DNA from: Brevundimonas diminuta 470-4 | Lineage (GTDB): Bacteria > Pseudomonadota > Alphaproteobacteria > Caulobacterales > Caulobacteraceae | Direction of reading: 5' to 3' | NCBI GenBank assembly: GCA_000318405.1 | Contig: KB291775.1 | Location: 1 to 53,073, forward strand | DNA: 53,073 nt | In this document: in pieces, positions 16,066-24,609 of the stretch | How positions within the stretch are numbered: the first letter of the stretch is position 1 | Layout: every line of letters begins with the position of its first letter | Position numbers and translations under genes: made by a program | The notes under the pieces: model-generated | Database searches by the model: none | The model's input: only the letters and a program-made list of their open reading frames with translations | Told to the model about the DNA's origin: nothing

Positions 16066-17790
16066 TCAGGCCGCCAGTCCGACCGCCTGCATCAGCGGCC
16101 TGAGAGCCTGAACCGCCTGCGGCGCGGCGCTGAGGGCGGCGCGCGCGTCGGGCGCGCGCATCAGGCGCACCGCCTCGGCGCGAGCGCGTTCGGCGACCGG
16201 CCCGCTCGGCCCTGTCTCGCCCGCCGCCAGACGCAGAAGGACCGCCAGTTTCTGCGGGACCGGAACCGGCGCTCGGGCCAGTTGCGCCGTCAGCCGGGCG
16301 TCGGCCTCGATCGAGCCTCCGACAGCGCCGAGAGCTTCGATCACTCCTTGCGTCTCGCGCTGAGACAGTCCGGCCTTGCGCACGCCGCGCTGAAGCTCGG
16401 CCAGGGCCATCAGCCGCTGTCCCGGCGGCGGCGCGCCGGGTGTCCGGGCCCGCATTTCCGTCTCGAAACGCAGGGAGGCGACGCAGGCGTCCAGCCAGCG
16501 CGCGGCCGCCCGCTTGTTGGCCGCGCCGGTGACGTTTTCGCACAGGCGCGTCAGCCGCTCAGCCTCGAACAGGACACTGGTGCAATCCTTGACATAGGCG
16601 GCGACGAAATCGGCCGCGACCAGCCCTTTCGACCGCTCGATGAAGGCGGTCTGCACCTCTTCCAGCGTCAGCAGACGCCCCGCCGTAGCCGTCAGCGCCA
16701 TCGCCAGGACGCGCAGAATCTCGATCTCGCCCACCGCGTCGCCGGGCCGCAAACGGCGCTGGCTCATCAGTTCGCGCAGCACCATGCGCGCCAGAGAGGC
16801 GGCCAGCAGGGGAAACTCGCCCGCCGCCAGCCGCTCGCCCAGACGCCGCACCGGCCCCAGGATCGGCGGGGCCAGGAGGCTGAGACGCGCGTCCTGCGCC
16901 AGAACGGCGTCCACTTCGCGCGGGGCGGCCATGCGCACCACCGCCGCCAGGCTGGCGCCCTGATCCAGCCCCGGCCCCAGCACCTGGGCCAGACCGTGAC
17001 GGGAGCCCAGAAGCTCACACAGAATCTGCTCCACCGGCACCAGCACCAGGGCGCGCGGCGCGCCTTCGGCGGGGGCCTGGTCGCAGATGTCCATCAGCCG
17101 CTCCACCCGCGCCCGCGCGCCCGGCAGGCCGCGCAGGGCGCCCGCCACTGCGCCGCCCATGATGAAGGCCCGGTCCGCCGCGCCCTGAAGCGCCAGCGCC
17201 GTCGCCGCGACGGGCCGATCCTCAAAGTTGGGAAACTGCTTCTTGCGCCCGGCGGTCAACAGCCGCTCGATCGCCTGTTCGGCCAGGCGCTGATAGTGGC
17301 GCATCAGGTCGTGCACCGACTGGCCGGGGATGGCCTGCGCCTCGGGCACGGCGATCTTCTGGATCGCGTGCTGAAGCTCGACGCCGGACGCTTCCAGCCG
17401 CTCGGCCAGATCGGGGCGGTGCAATAGTTCAAAGGCCGTCGCGCCCTGACGGTTGAGCCAGTCCTCCAGCACCCGGGCGATGGTCTCGCGCGCATGAGGG
17501 GCGTACAGGTCGCCAACGCCGCGACAGGCCGGGCCGCGCTGATCGACGGCGGGCGGGCGCTTGCGCGACAGTTCCGGCGCGCCGCGCGTCAGGATGACGA
17601 CGCTGGCGAACTCCATCGTCTCGGGGTCCAGCGTCTCCTTGGTGACGCGCACGGCTGCCGCCTCACGGTCGCGCAACAGGCCCTCGGCGGCGTCGACGGC
17701 CTGACGACGATCCTCCACCGCCTGATGCAGGGACCAGTCGGCCGGCGCTGTGCGACGGATGTAGATTTCGTAATGAACAGGACCGGCCAT
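16066..17790 (-). CDS. Unrecognised 574-residue alpha-helical protein next to chvI
   Basis: Not recognised. The protein begins MAGPVHYEIYIRRTAPADWSL and appears mostly helical, with many Ala/Leu/Arg heptad-like stretches and no obvious transmembrane segment, signal peptide or nucleotide motif. A possible small alpha/beta start (HYEIYIRR...VRVTKETLD) is followed by a long helical body from about residue 85. The start at ATG 17790 is preceded by AAGGG; a TTG 6 codons earlier also exists. It is divergent from chvI by about 210 bases and conserved position beside chvI-chvG would suggest a role tied to that system, but this is inference. Length and clean coding bias make it a real gene. Confidence 0.75.
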   Translation of the reverse strand: MAGPVHYEIYIRRTAPADWSLHQAVEDRRQAVDAAEGLLRDREAAAVRVTKETLDPETMEFASVVILTRGAPELSRKRPPAVDQRGPACRGVGDLYAPHARETIARVLEDWLNRQGATAFELLHRPDLAERLEASGVELQHAIQKIAVPEAQAIPGQSVHDLMRHYQRLAEQAIERLLTAGRKKQFPNFEDRPVAATALALQGAADRAFIMGGAVAGALRGLPGARARVERLMDICDQAPAEGAPRALVLVPVEQILCELLGSRHGLAQVLGPGLDQGASLAAVVRMAAPREVDAVLAQDARLSLLAPPILGPVRRLGERLAAGEFPLLAASLARMVLRELMSQRRLRPGDAVGEIEILRVLAMALTATAGRLLTLEEVQTAFIERSKGLVAADFVAAYVKDCTSVLFEAERLTRLCENVTGAANKRAAARWLDACVASLRFETEMRARTPGAPPPGQRLMALAELQRGVRKAGLSQRETQGVIEALGAVGGSIEADARLTAQLARAPVPVPQKLAVLLRLAAGETGPSGPVAERARAEAVRLMRAPDARAALSAAPQAVQALRPLMQAVGLAA

Positions 17791-17999
17791 GACGCCCTTC
17801 GCAAGCACAGACGCCTATCCTGCGGCCCCAAGCTTAAGGTCGGGTTTCGCTTTTGGCTCCGGTGGTTGAAAGCCGCGGCGACGCGCTCCATTTTGTGTGA
17901 ACGTAAAGTCACCACGATCGAGTAGAACAGTTACGCTTGCCGTGCGTTGTGCAGACGACGGCGGACCGGACGTTCCCCGCCCGCACTAAGGAGAAGCCC

Positions 18000-18707
18000 T
18001 TGGCCAATATCACTCTGGTCGACGACGACGAGAACATCGTCGCCTCCGTCTCCCTGGCTCTGGAAAGCCACGGCCACACGGTGACCGCCTACCACGACGG
18101 CGCCTCGGGCCTGGAAGCGCTGGAGACGACCCCGCCGGACCTGGCGATCCTGGACGTGAAGATGCCGCGCATGGACGGCATGGAAGTGCTGCGCCGCCTG
18201 CGCCAGACCTCCAGCCTGCCGGTCATCATGCTGACGTCGAAAGACGAGGAGATCGACGAGATTCTCGGCTTCAACCTCGGCGCCGACGATTACATCCACA
18301 AGCCCTTCAGCCAGCGCCTGCTGATCGAACGGGTGAAGGCCCTGCTGCGCCGCGCCGGCGTGGAAGGTCTGGATCCCGTCGACCCGGCCGCCGCCGAAGC
18401 CGGCAAGGCGATCAAGCGCGGCAAGCTGTCGATGGACCCGGCGCGTCACGAATCGACATGGGACGGCAAGCCGGTGAAGCTGACCGTCACCGAGTTCCTG
18501 CTGCTTCAGGCCCTGGCCCAGCGCCCCGGTTTCGTGAAGAGCCGCGACAACCTGATGGACGCCGCCTATGACGATCAGGTCTATGTCGACGACCGCACCA
18601 TCGACAGCCATGTGAAACGGATGCGAAAGAAGTTCCGCATGGTCGACCCTGAGTTCGACGCTATCGAGACCCTGTATGGCGTCGGATACCGCTACCGCGA
18701 GAGCTGA
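18000..18707 (+). CDS. chvI: Response regulator ChvI (OmpR/PhoB family)
   Basis: 235-residue DNA-binding response regulator. The receiver domain is at 1-120: acidic pocket VDDDE (7-11), phospho-acceptor Asp52 (AILDVKMP), Thr in MLTSKDEE and Lys in IHKPFS. The winged-helix output domain is at about 140-232 with [17 protein letters not shown] and GVGYRYRES. It is the partner of ChvG, which in alphaproteobacteria responds to acid and cell-envelope stress. The start is the TTG at 18000, which has AAGGAG 7 bases upstream and gives the family N-terminus (ANITLVDDD); there is no suitable ATG. It overlaps chvG by 32 bases. Confidence 0.94.
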   Translation: MANITLVDDDENIVASVSLALESHGHTVTAYHDGASGLEALETTPPDLAILDVKMPRMDGMEVLRRLRQTSSLPVIMLTSKDEEIDEILGFNLGADDYIHKPFSQRLLIERVKALLRRAGVEGLDPVDPAAAEAGKAIKRGKLSMDPARHESTWDGKPVKLTVTEFLLLQALAQRPGFVKSRDNLMDAAYDDQVYVDDRTIDSHVKRMRKKFRMVDPEFDAIETLYGVGYRYRES

Positions 18708-20286
18708 ACCTGAAACCGTCCGGGCGCGGCGCCGATTCCGCTTCGGCGGCTCTCGCCTGGGCGGATTCATCCTGGCCCTCAATCTTCTCAGCCTGCTGAT
18801 CCTGTTCGGCGGCGCCCTGCTGCTGAACGAATGGCGGCGCGGGCTGATCGAGGCGCGTCAGGAATCCCTCGGCGTACAGGCCGAGCTTCTGTCCAACGTT
18901 CTGGGCGAACTGGGCATCACCCAGGGCGACCCCTATCCCATGCTGGATGATCGGGCGGCCGCATTGTGGCTGCGCGACAACTTCATTCCGGCGGGCCAGC
19001 GCGCCCGGCTGTTCGACGTCGACGGGATCGAGGTGTCCGACTCCTTCCGGGTCAGCGACACCATTCCGGGCGCGCCCCTGCCCCCGGCCCACCCGGCCGG
19101 AACCGCTCTGGCTCCGACCGAGCCTTCGGCGCGTGAAAAGGCGCGTCTGGCCCGCGCCAACGCCGAGCTGTCGGCCGAGGTGGAACGCGCGCTGACGGGC
19201 GCCCCCCAGGCCTCCCTGCGCCGCAACGAGGAAGGCGAGCGCGTCGTCTCCGTCTCCCTGCCGGTCCGCCATGTGCAACAGGTTCTGGGCGTGCTGACGC
19301 TGGAAGCCGGAGACGTCAACGCTACCCTGGACGCCCAGCGCCGGGCTCTGATGCCCTTCGCGCTGGTGGCCCTGGCGGTGAACCTGCTGGCGTCCCTGGT
19401 GCTGCACCTGTTTGTGGCCCGGCCGGTCATGCGGCTGTCGGCGGCGGCGGATCAGGTGCGTCTGCAACGCGCCCGCGCCATCTCCCTGCCCGATCTGGAA
19501 GACCGCAAGGACGAGATCGGCGACCTGGCCCGCGCACTGGAATCGATGACCGACACCCTGTCGACCCGGATGGACGCCATCGAGCGCTTCGCCGCCGATG
19601 TGTCTCACGAGATCAAGAACCCCCTGACCTCGATCCGCTCGGCGCTGGAGACCCTGCCCCTGGTCAAGACCGAGGAGCAGCGCGCGCGTCTGACCAATCT
19701 GCTGCAGCAGGACGTGCGGCGTCTGGATCGCCTGATCACCGACATCTCCAACGCCTCGCGCCTGGACGCCGAACTGTCGCGCGACCGGCCGCGCGCCATC
19801 GACCTGAACGACCTGCTGGGCGACATCATCGGCGTCTATGAGGCCGGTCGGAAGCCGGACGAACCGGCTGTTCGGCTGACGACTGCCACCGACAACGCCC
19901 GCGTGATGGGCCGCGACGTGCCGCTGGGCCAGGTGTTCCGCAACCTGATCGACAACGCCCGCTCGTTCAGCCCCGCCGGCGGCGAGGTGCGCGTCAGCCT
20001 GTCTCGCGACGACAGCCAGCCCGATCTGCCGCTGCGCATCCGCATCGACGACGACGGCCCGGGCATCCCGGCCGACAACCTGGAGACGGTGTTCGAGCGC
20101 TTCTACACCTCGCGGCCCAAGGGCACGGCCTTCGGCGCCAACTCAGGCCTGGGCCTGTCCATCGTGCGTCAGATCGTCGACGCCCACGGCGGCCGGGTCC
20201 GCGCCGTGAACCGCAAGGGCGAGGACGGCGCCGTGCTGGGCGCCCGCTTCGAAGTCAGCCTGCCCGCCGTCGGCAAGCGCGCATGA
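18676..20286 (+). CDS. chvG: Sensor histidine kinase ChvG
   Basis: 536-residue inner-membrane kinase. TM1 is at about 32-54, a periplasmic sensor loop at about 55-215, TM2 at about 216-240, then a HAMP domain. HisKA has [16 protein letters not shown] (phospho-acceptor His near 314), and HATPase_c has DNARSF (N box), IDDDGPGIP (G1), FERFYT (F box) and GLGLSIVRQ (G2). It phosphorylates ChvI. The start ATG 18676 lies inside the 3' end of chvI, so the two are translationally coupled. The stop overlaps hprK by 4 bases (ATGA). The gene order chvI-chvG-hprK-EIIA-ptsH is conserved in alphaproteobacteria. Confidence 0.94.
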   Translation: MASDTATARAEPETVRARRRFRFGGSRLGGFILALNLLSLLILFGGALLLNEWRRGLIEARQESLGVQAELLSNVLGELGITQGDPYPMLDDRAAALWLRDNFIPAGQRARLFDVDGIEVSDSFRVSDTIPGAPLPPAHPAGTALAPTEPSAREKARLARANAELSAEVERALTGAPQASLRRNEEGERVVSVSLPVRHVQQVLGVLTLEAGDVNATLDAQRRALMPFALVALAVNLLASLVLHLFVARPVMRLSAAADQVRLQRARAISLPDLEDRKDEIGDLARALESMTDTLSTRMDAIERFAADVSHEIKNPLTSIRSALETLPLVKTEEQRARLTNLLQQDVRRLDRLITDISNASRLDAELSRDRPRAIDLNDLLGDIIGVYEAGRKPDEPAVRLTTATDNARVMGRDVPLGQVFRNLIDNARSFSPAGGEVRVSLSRDDSQPDLPLRIRIDDDGPGIPADNLETVFERFYTSRPKGTAFGANSGLGLSIVRQIVDAHGGRVRAVNRKGEDGAVLGARFEVSLPAVGKRA

Positions 20287-20738
20287 CGTCTGCCCGCCAG
20301 CCTGTCCACGCCAGCGTCGTCGCCGCCCGCACGTCGCAGGGATGGCGTGGCCTCCTGATTGAGGGCCCGTCCGGCGCTGGCAAGAGCGACCTGACGCTGC
20401 GGCTGATGCAGGACGGGTGGCGGCTGGTCGGCGACGATTGGGTGGAGGTCTTCGCCTGTCGCGGCGGCCTTTACGCCTCTGTTCCCGACACCATCGCCGG
20501 GCGGATGGAGGTGCGCGGCGTCGGCATCGTCACCCGGCCGTTCCGCCCCTGGACCCGGCTTGCCCTGGCCCTGCGCCTGACCCGAGAGCCGGTCGAGCGT
20601 CTGCCGCAGCCGACCTGGCGCGTCATGGAGGGGGTGGCGCTGCCTCAACTTGATCTGGACCCGCGACCGGCCTCGGCGGCGGCCGTCGCGGCGGCCACCC
20701 TTCACGCTGTTTCCGCGATGGAGCCGCCCGCTCTTTGA
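20283..20738 (+). CDS. hprK: HPr kinase/phosphorylase, short alphaproteobacterial form
   Basis: 151-residue protein corresponding only to the C-terminal catalytic domain of HPr kinase; short forms lacking the N-terminal domain are normal in alphaproteobacteria. The P-loop is GPSGAGKS (28-35), and a VGDDWVEV (about 49-56) follows as the second conserved element. It should phosphorylate HPr on the regulatory Ser, present in the ptsH product at residue 55. Its ATG overlaps the chvG stop. A 77-base gap containing a GCTCGC/GGCGAGC hairpin separates it from the EIIA gene. Confidence 0.9.
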   Translation: MTSARQPVHASVVAARTSQGWRGLLIEGPSGAGKSDLTLRLMQDGWRLVGDDWVEVFACRGGLYASVPDTIAGRMEVRGVGIVTRPFRPWTRLALALRLTREPVERLPQPTWRVMEGVALPQLDLDPRPASAAAVAAATLHAVSAMEPPAL

Positions 20739-20815
20739 TCCGGGCCGCGATTGCCCTATGAAACAAGGCTTGTCGCTCGCGCGGGCGAGCAGGGGATGTC
20801 TTTGGTGAAGCCTAT

Positions 20816-21220
20816 ATGATCGGGCTGGTGATCGTCACCCACGGGGGTCTGGCCTCTGAATTCCTGTCGGCGATGGAGCATGTGGTGGGGCCGCAGCGCG
20901 GCGTCGCCGCCATCTGCATCGGCCCTGACGACGACATGGAGCGGCGCCGTCGCGACATCGTCGACGCCGCCGCGGCGGTCAATGAAGGCGAGGGCGTCAT
21001 CCTGCTGACCGACATGTTCGGCGGCACCCCGTCCAATCTGGCCATCTCGGTCATGGAGCAGACCGGCGCCGAGGTGATCGCCGGGCTGAACCTGCCCATG
21101 CTGATCAAACTGGCCAGCGTGCGCGGCCGGGAGAGCCTTGAGGCCTGCGTGGCCCACGCTCAGGACGCCGGGCGCAAATACATCTCGGTCGCGTCGTGGG
21201 TGCTGGCGGGCGAAAAATGA
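20816..21220 (+). CDS. PTS mannose-type EIIA component
   Basis: 134-residue EIIA of the mannose/fructose family. The phosphoryl-acceptor is His9 in IVTHGGLA. LLTDMFGGTPSNLAI (about 61-75) and NLPMLIKLA are family signatures. No EIIB or EIIC membrane component is present in the window, so, as in other alphaproteobacteria, this is probably a regulatory rather than transport PTS. The stop overlaps the ptsH start by 4 bases (ATGA), which shows coupling. Confidence 0.92.
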   Translation: MIGLVIVTHGGLASEFLSAMEHVVGPQRGVAAICIGPDDDMERRRRDIVDAAAAVNEGEGVILLTDMFGGTPSNLAISVMEQTGAEVIAGLNLPMLIKLASVRGRESLEACVAHAQDAGRKYISVASWVLAGEK

Positions 21221-21513
21221 CCGACACGACCGATCCCGCCTCCACCGCGACGGCGACCCTGAACATCTGCAACCAGCGCGGCCTGCACGCCCGCGCCTCA
21301 GCCAAATTCGTCAAGCTGGCCTCGGAATTCGAATCCGAGATTCAGGTCACGCGCGACGGGGTGAGCGTGGACGCCCGCTCGATCATGGGCCTGCTGATGC
21401 TGGGCGCGGGGATCGGTTGCGACGTCGAGGTGAAGGCCGAGGGGCGCGACGCCCCGCAGGCCGTGGCCGCCCTTACCGATCTTGTGGCGCGTCGCTTCGA
21501 CGAGGATCAGTAA
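21217..21513 (+). CDS. ptsH: Phosphocarrier protein HPr
   Basis: 98-residue HPr. The EI-dependent site is His24 (QRGLHARAS), the HprK target is Ser55 (DARSIMGLLML), and the fold matches throughout. It begins with a 12-residue N-terminal extension (TDTTDPASTATA) relative to the enteric protein. It is the last gene of the chvI-chvG-hprK-EIIA-ptsH series. Its last 41 bases overlap the 3' end of phaG on the other strand, an unusually large tail-to-tail overlap; no terminator can be separated from coding DNA here. Confidence 0.94.
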   Translation: MTDTTDPASTATATLNICNQRGLHARASAKFVKLASEFESEIQVTRDGVSVDARSIMGLLMLGAGIGCDVEVKAEGRDAPQAVAALTDLVARRFDEDQ

Positions 21514-21904
21514 TCACGTCCGGCGGCGTGCGGACCACGCCCGCGCACTCGCCTTCCAGCGGCACTCTGACGCCGTCGCCTGACCGATCCGTGCGGTCGC
21601 GGAACAGAGCCGCGCGGGCCAGAATGATCAGCGTCACCGGCGTGGTCGCCGTGAAGAATATCGCCGCCAGCAATTCGACCGGCATGAAGCGGCCTTCGGC
21701 GCCCGTAAAATAAACAACCGAACCGCTCAGCACCAGGAACATGCCCAGCGTCGCTCCCAACGTCGGGGCATGGACCCGCTCATAGAAGGTCTGCAGCCGC
21801 ACAAGGCCCAGCGCGCCGATGAAGGTCAGCCCGGCGCCGAACAGCACCAGCCCCGCCGCCAGCAGGGCCGCCCAGGCCGGGACATTGGCCGGAAGGCCGC
21901 TCAT
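21473..21904 (-). CDS. phaG: Cation/proton antiporter subunit G (PhaG/MnhG)
   Basis: 143-residue MnhG/PhaG subunit of the multisubunit Mrp-type antiporter. Three hydrophobic segments lie at about 10-30, 44-62 and 67-88. The conserved GLVRLQTFYERVHAPTLGATLG spans about 32-53. The C-terminal 45 residues are polar, longer than in many homologues, and overlap ptsH on the other strand. The start ATG 21904 overlaps the phaF stop (ATGA). It is the last gene of the six-gene operon transcribed from 27560 downwards. Confidence 0.92.
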   Translation of the reverse strand: MSGLPANVPAWAALLAAGLVLFGAGLTFIGALGLVRLQTFYERVHAPTLGATLGMFLVLSGSVVYFTGAEGRFMPVELLAAIFFTATTPVTLIILARAALFRDRTDRSGDGVRVPLEGECAGVVRTPPDVITDPRRSDAPQDR

Positions 21905-22182
21905 TCGATCACCTCGCCGCGCATCAGGAATTTGGCCAGGGCGACCGAAGAGGTGAAGCCCAGCATGCCGATGATCACGGCCGCATAGAAATACTGCTGG
22001 GTTCCCGTCCGCACGCCGAAGGCGACGATCAGCAGCATCCCGGCCTGATAAAGGGTATCCAGTCCCAGGATGCGGTCCTGGGCGCGCGGCCCCTTGGCGA
22101 TGCGCCACACCCCGATCAGGGCCGCGCCCGCCAGAAACAGCTGCGCCACGACCAGCGCCCAGTAGAAAACGGCGCCGCTCAT
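21901..22182 (-). CDS. phaF: Cation/proton antiporter subunit F (PhaF/MnhF)
   Basis: 93-residue MnhF/PhaF with three predicted helices. The family motif GPRAQDRILGLDTLYQAGM (about 32-50) is intact, including the conserved Asp in AQDRILGLD. It overlaps phaE upstream and phaG downstream by 4 bases each, as all genes of this operon do. It is required for assembly and activity of the antiporter complex. Confidence 0.92.
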   Translation of the reverse strand: MSGAVFYWALVVAQLFLAGAALIGVWRIAKGPRAQDRILGLDTLYQAGMLLIVAFGVRTGTQQYFYAAVIIGMLGFTSSVALAKFLMRGEVIE

Positions 22183-22676
22183 TCGAAAATCTCCATCAGG
22201 CGGCGCTCATAACGATTCTTGATGCGCTCCGCCCAGTCGTCCCCATCCTGCAGGTCAAGGATGTGAAGCAGCAGCACGCCGGTCGCGTCCTCATACTCGA
22301 CCCAGATGGTGCCCGGGGTGCTGGTGATGACCACCGCCAGGACCGCCAGGCCATAGCGATTGCGCATCTCCAGCGGAATGTGAACGAAGCCCGAGACGCG
22401 TTTGTCGCCCGACGGGTTCAGACCCAGGACGACCAGCGCCACCTCCCAGTTGGAGCGGATGACGTCGCGCGCGACGACCACGGCGAAGCTCAGCCACGTC
22501 AGCGGCTTTCTTAGCCGCACCGGCTCGACATCCAGCACGCGCATGATCTGAGGCGCCGCAAGGGCCATCAGCAGGGCCAGGGCCAGGGACGGCGCCGCCG
22601 TCGAGCCGCTGAGCAGCAGCGAGGCCCCGAACAGGCCCAGCGACAGGATGGGGTGAGGCAGAACCGCCCGGATCAT
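22179..22676 (-). CDS. phaE: Cation/proton antiporter subunit E (PhaE/MnhE)
   Basis: 165-residue MnhE/PhaE. Two N-terminal hydrophobic helices lie at about 7-45. A soluble part follows with the family stretch VVARDVIRSNWEVALVVL (about 68-85) and ITSTPGTIWVEYEDATGVLLLHILD (about 116-140). Coupled to phaF and phaD by ATGA overlaps. It is a structural subunit of the complex. Confidence 0.93.
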   Translation of the reverse strand: MIRAVLPHPILSLGLFGASLLLSGSTAAPSLALALLMALAAPQIMRVLDVEPVRLRKPLTWLSFAVVVARDVIRSNWEVALVVLGLNPSGDKRVSGFVHIPLEMRNRYGLAVLAVVITSTPGTIWVEYEDATGVLLLHILDLQDGDDWAERIKNRYERRLMEIFE

Positions 22677-24268
22677 GCATCGCCTCCCAGCACGGCGCGG
22701 ATATAGGCGTCAGGCCGCACCAGCCAATCGGCGGTATGGTCGGCGTAGGCGAAGCCCGCCTCGCCGAAAATCGCCAGGAACAGGCAGGCCGCCAGCAGGC
22801 CCGCAATGGCCACGCCCTCGGCGGCGCCGACGACGATCGCCGGTTCGGCGTCGTCATCGCGCGCCCACAGCGCCGCCATGCCCAGCCGCGTCAGACCGAT
22901 CAGCGCGCCCAGAGAGGCCAGGGAGAGGGCCGCGATCACTCCGTAACCGGCCCAGCCGCCGAGACCCGACAGGGCCTCCATCATGGCCAGTTTGCCGATG
23001 AAGCCCGCCAGCGGCGGCAGGCCGGCGATCATCAGGGTCGCGATCAGGAAGGCGCCACCCAGGGCCGCCACCGCCGCCGGAATGACCAGACCGGGCTCAT
23101 TGCGTTCTTCGTCGTCGAACGGATCGACATATTCGTCGTCGAACACGGCGCGGCCCGAACGCGCGCCCAGGTCCTGGCCCCGGTTCAGCACCTCGGCCAG
23201 CATGAACAGGGCGCCGCAGGCCAGGGTCGAGCCGACCAGGTAGAAGACCGCTCCGCCCAAAACGTTGGCGTCGCCCGTCCCGATCGCCGCCAGCACCGTG
23301 CCCGAAGAGACGATGACGGCGTAGGCCGCCGCGATCGACAGGTCGCGCGCCGCGATAATGCCTGCCGTGCCGAAGCCGATGGTCGCCAGTCCGCCCAGCA
23401 GGATCCACAATTGGCCGAACCCGGCCGAGTCGCCGCTGTCGGGCGCGAACAGGAGGAAGCTGAGACGGATGATCACATAGGCGCCGACCTTGGACAGGAT
23501 GGCGAAGACGGCCGCCGCCGGGGCGCTGGCCGCCGAATAGGTGGTGGTCAGCCAGAAGCCGAGCGGCCACATGGCGCATTTGGTCAGGAAGGCCACGCCC
23601 AGCACGGCCGCCCCGACGTGGAACAGGCCCCGGTCCGCCGCAGCGATCTGGGGAATGCGCACGGCCAGGTCGGCCATGTTGAGGGTGCCGGTCACGCCAT
23701 AGATCAGGCTGACCCCGATCAGGAACAGCATGGAAGCCGTCAGGTTGACCGCGATATAGGCCAGCCCGGCGCGAATCCGCGCCTCGCCCGAGCCATGCAG
23801 GGCCAGGCCGTAGGACGCCGCCAGCATGATCTCGAAAAAGACGAAGAGGTTGAACAGGTCGCCGGTCAGGAAGGCCCCATTGACGCCCATGACCAGCAAC
23901 AGGAACAGGGCGTGGAAACGCGGCCCGGCCCGGTCCCATCGCGCCAGGGCGAAGATCATCGAACAGGCGCCCAGCACGCTGGTCAGGGCCACCATCAGCG
24001 TCGACAGACGGTCCGCCACCAGCACGATGCCGAACGGCGCCGGCCAGTCGCCCAGTTGATAGACGCGGGCGGTGTCGCCGCCGCCCGCCGCCCCGGTCGC
24101 GCTTTCATGCAGCAGGGCCAGGGCCATGACCAGGATGGCGGCCATGGCGAACAGGCTGAGGCCGCCCTTCAGCAGACGACGCCGCTCGTCGAAAAGCAGC
24201 ATGGCCGCCGCGATGACCATCGGCAGCACGATCGGGCCGATGATCAGATGTTCCTGCCAGTCGGTCAT
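22673..24268 (-). CDS. phaD: Cation/proton antiporter subunit D (PhaD/MnhD)
   Basis: 531-residue NuoN/MrpD-type membrane subunit with about 14 helices; homologous to the proton-pumping subunits of complex I. The conserved membrane Lys/Glu region includes NLFVFFEIMLAASYGLALHG (about 134-153) and FLTKCAMWPLGFWL (about 227-240), whose Lys is one of the proton-path residues. A hydrophilic, acidic insertion (EYVDPFDDEERNEPG, near residue 383) separates two helices and is not seen in the canonical Bacillus MrpD; it looks like a cytoplasmic or periplasmic loop. ATGA overlaps link it to phaC and phaE. Confidence 0.93.
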   Translation of the reverse strand: MTDWQEHLIIGPIVLPMVIAAAMLLFDERRRLLKGGLSLFAMAAILVMALALLHESATGAAGGGDTARVYQLGDWPAPFGIVLVADRLSTLMVALTSVLGACSMIFALARWDRAGPRFHALFLLLVMGVNGAFLTGDLFNLFVFFEIMLAASYGLALHGSGEARIRAGLAYIAVNLTASMLFLIGVSLIYGVTGTLNMADLAVRIPQIAAADRGLFHVGAAVLGVAFLTKCAMWPLGFWLTTTYSAASAPAAAVFAILSKVGAYVIIRLSFLLFAPDSGDSAGFGQLWILLGGLATIGFGTAGIIAARDLSIAAAYAVIVSSGTVLAAIGTGDANVLGGAVFYLVGSTLACGALFMLAEVLNRGQDLGARSGRAVFDDEYVDPFDDEERNEPGLVIPAAVAALGGAFLIATLMIAGLPPLAGFIGKLAMMEALSGLGGWAGYGVIAALSLASLGALIGLTRLGMAALWARDDDAEPAIVVGAAEGVAIAGLLAACLFLAIFGEAGFAYADHTADWLVRPDAYIRAVLGGDA

Positions 24269-24609
24269 TCAGGCGTCTCCTGGCCGTCGACGTGGTCGCT
24301 GCCCGTCTCGCCGCGCGAGGCCAGCAGCACCACCAGGAACAGGGCCGTCAGGGCGAAGCTGATGACGATGGCGGTCAGCACCAGGGCCTGGGGCGTCGGG
24401 TCGGCGTAGAGGGCCGGATCCTCGGCCCCCTTGCTGGTGAAGGCCGCCGCGCCCGAACGCAGCCGCCCCATGGAGAAGATGAACAGGTTGACCGCATAGG
24501 AGACCAGCGACAGGCCGATGACGACCTGGAAGGTGCGCGGGCGCAGCATCAGCCACACCCCCGAGGCGGTCAGCACGCCGATGGCCAGGGCCAGGACGAT
24601 CTGGGTCAT
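24265..24609 (-). CDS. phaC: Cation/proton antiporter subunit C (PhaC/MnhC)
   Basis: 114-residue MnhC/PhaC, a NuoK-like three-helix subunit. Conserved GVWLMLRPRTFQVVIGLSLVSYAVNLFIF runs from about 17 to 45. TPQALVLTAIVISFALTALFLV (about 82-103) holds the family's PQALVLTAIVI motif. It overlaps phaAB and phaD by 4 bases each. Confidence 0.93.
   Translation of the reverse strand: MTQIVLALAIGVLTASGVWLMLRPRTFQVVIGLSLVSYAVNLFIFSMGRLRSGAAAFTSKGAEDPALYADPTPQALVLTAIVISFALTALFLVVLLASRGETGSDHVDGQETPE

Noticed and set aside
22736..24409. 557-residue plus-strand frame opposite phaD
   Set aside because: Shadow frame rich in Gln/Arg/Gly; phaD is conserved throughout.
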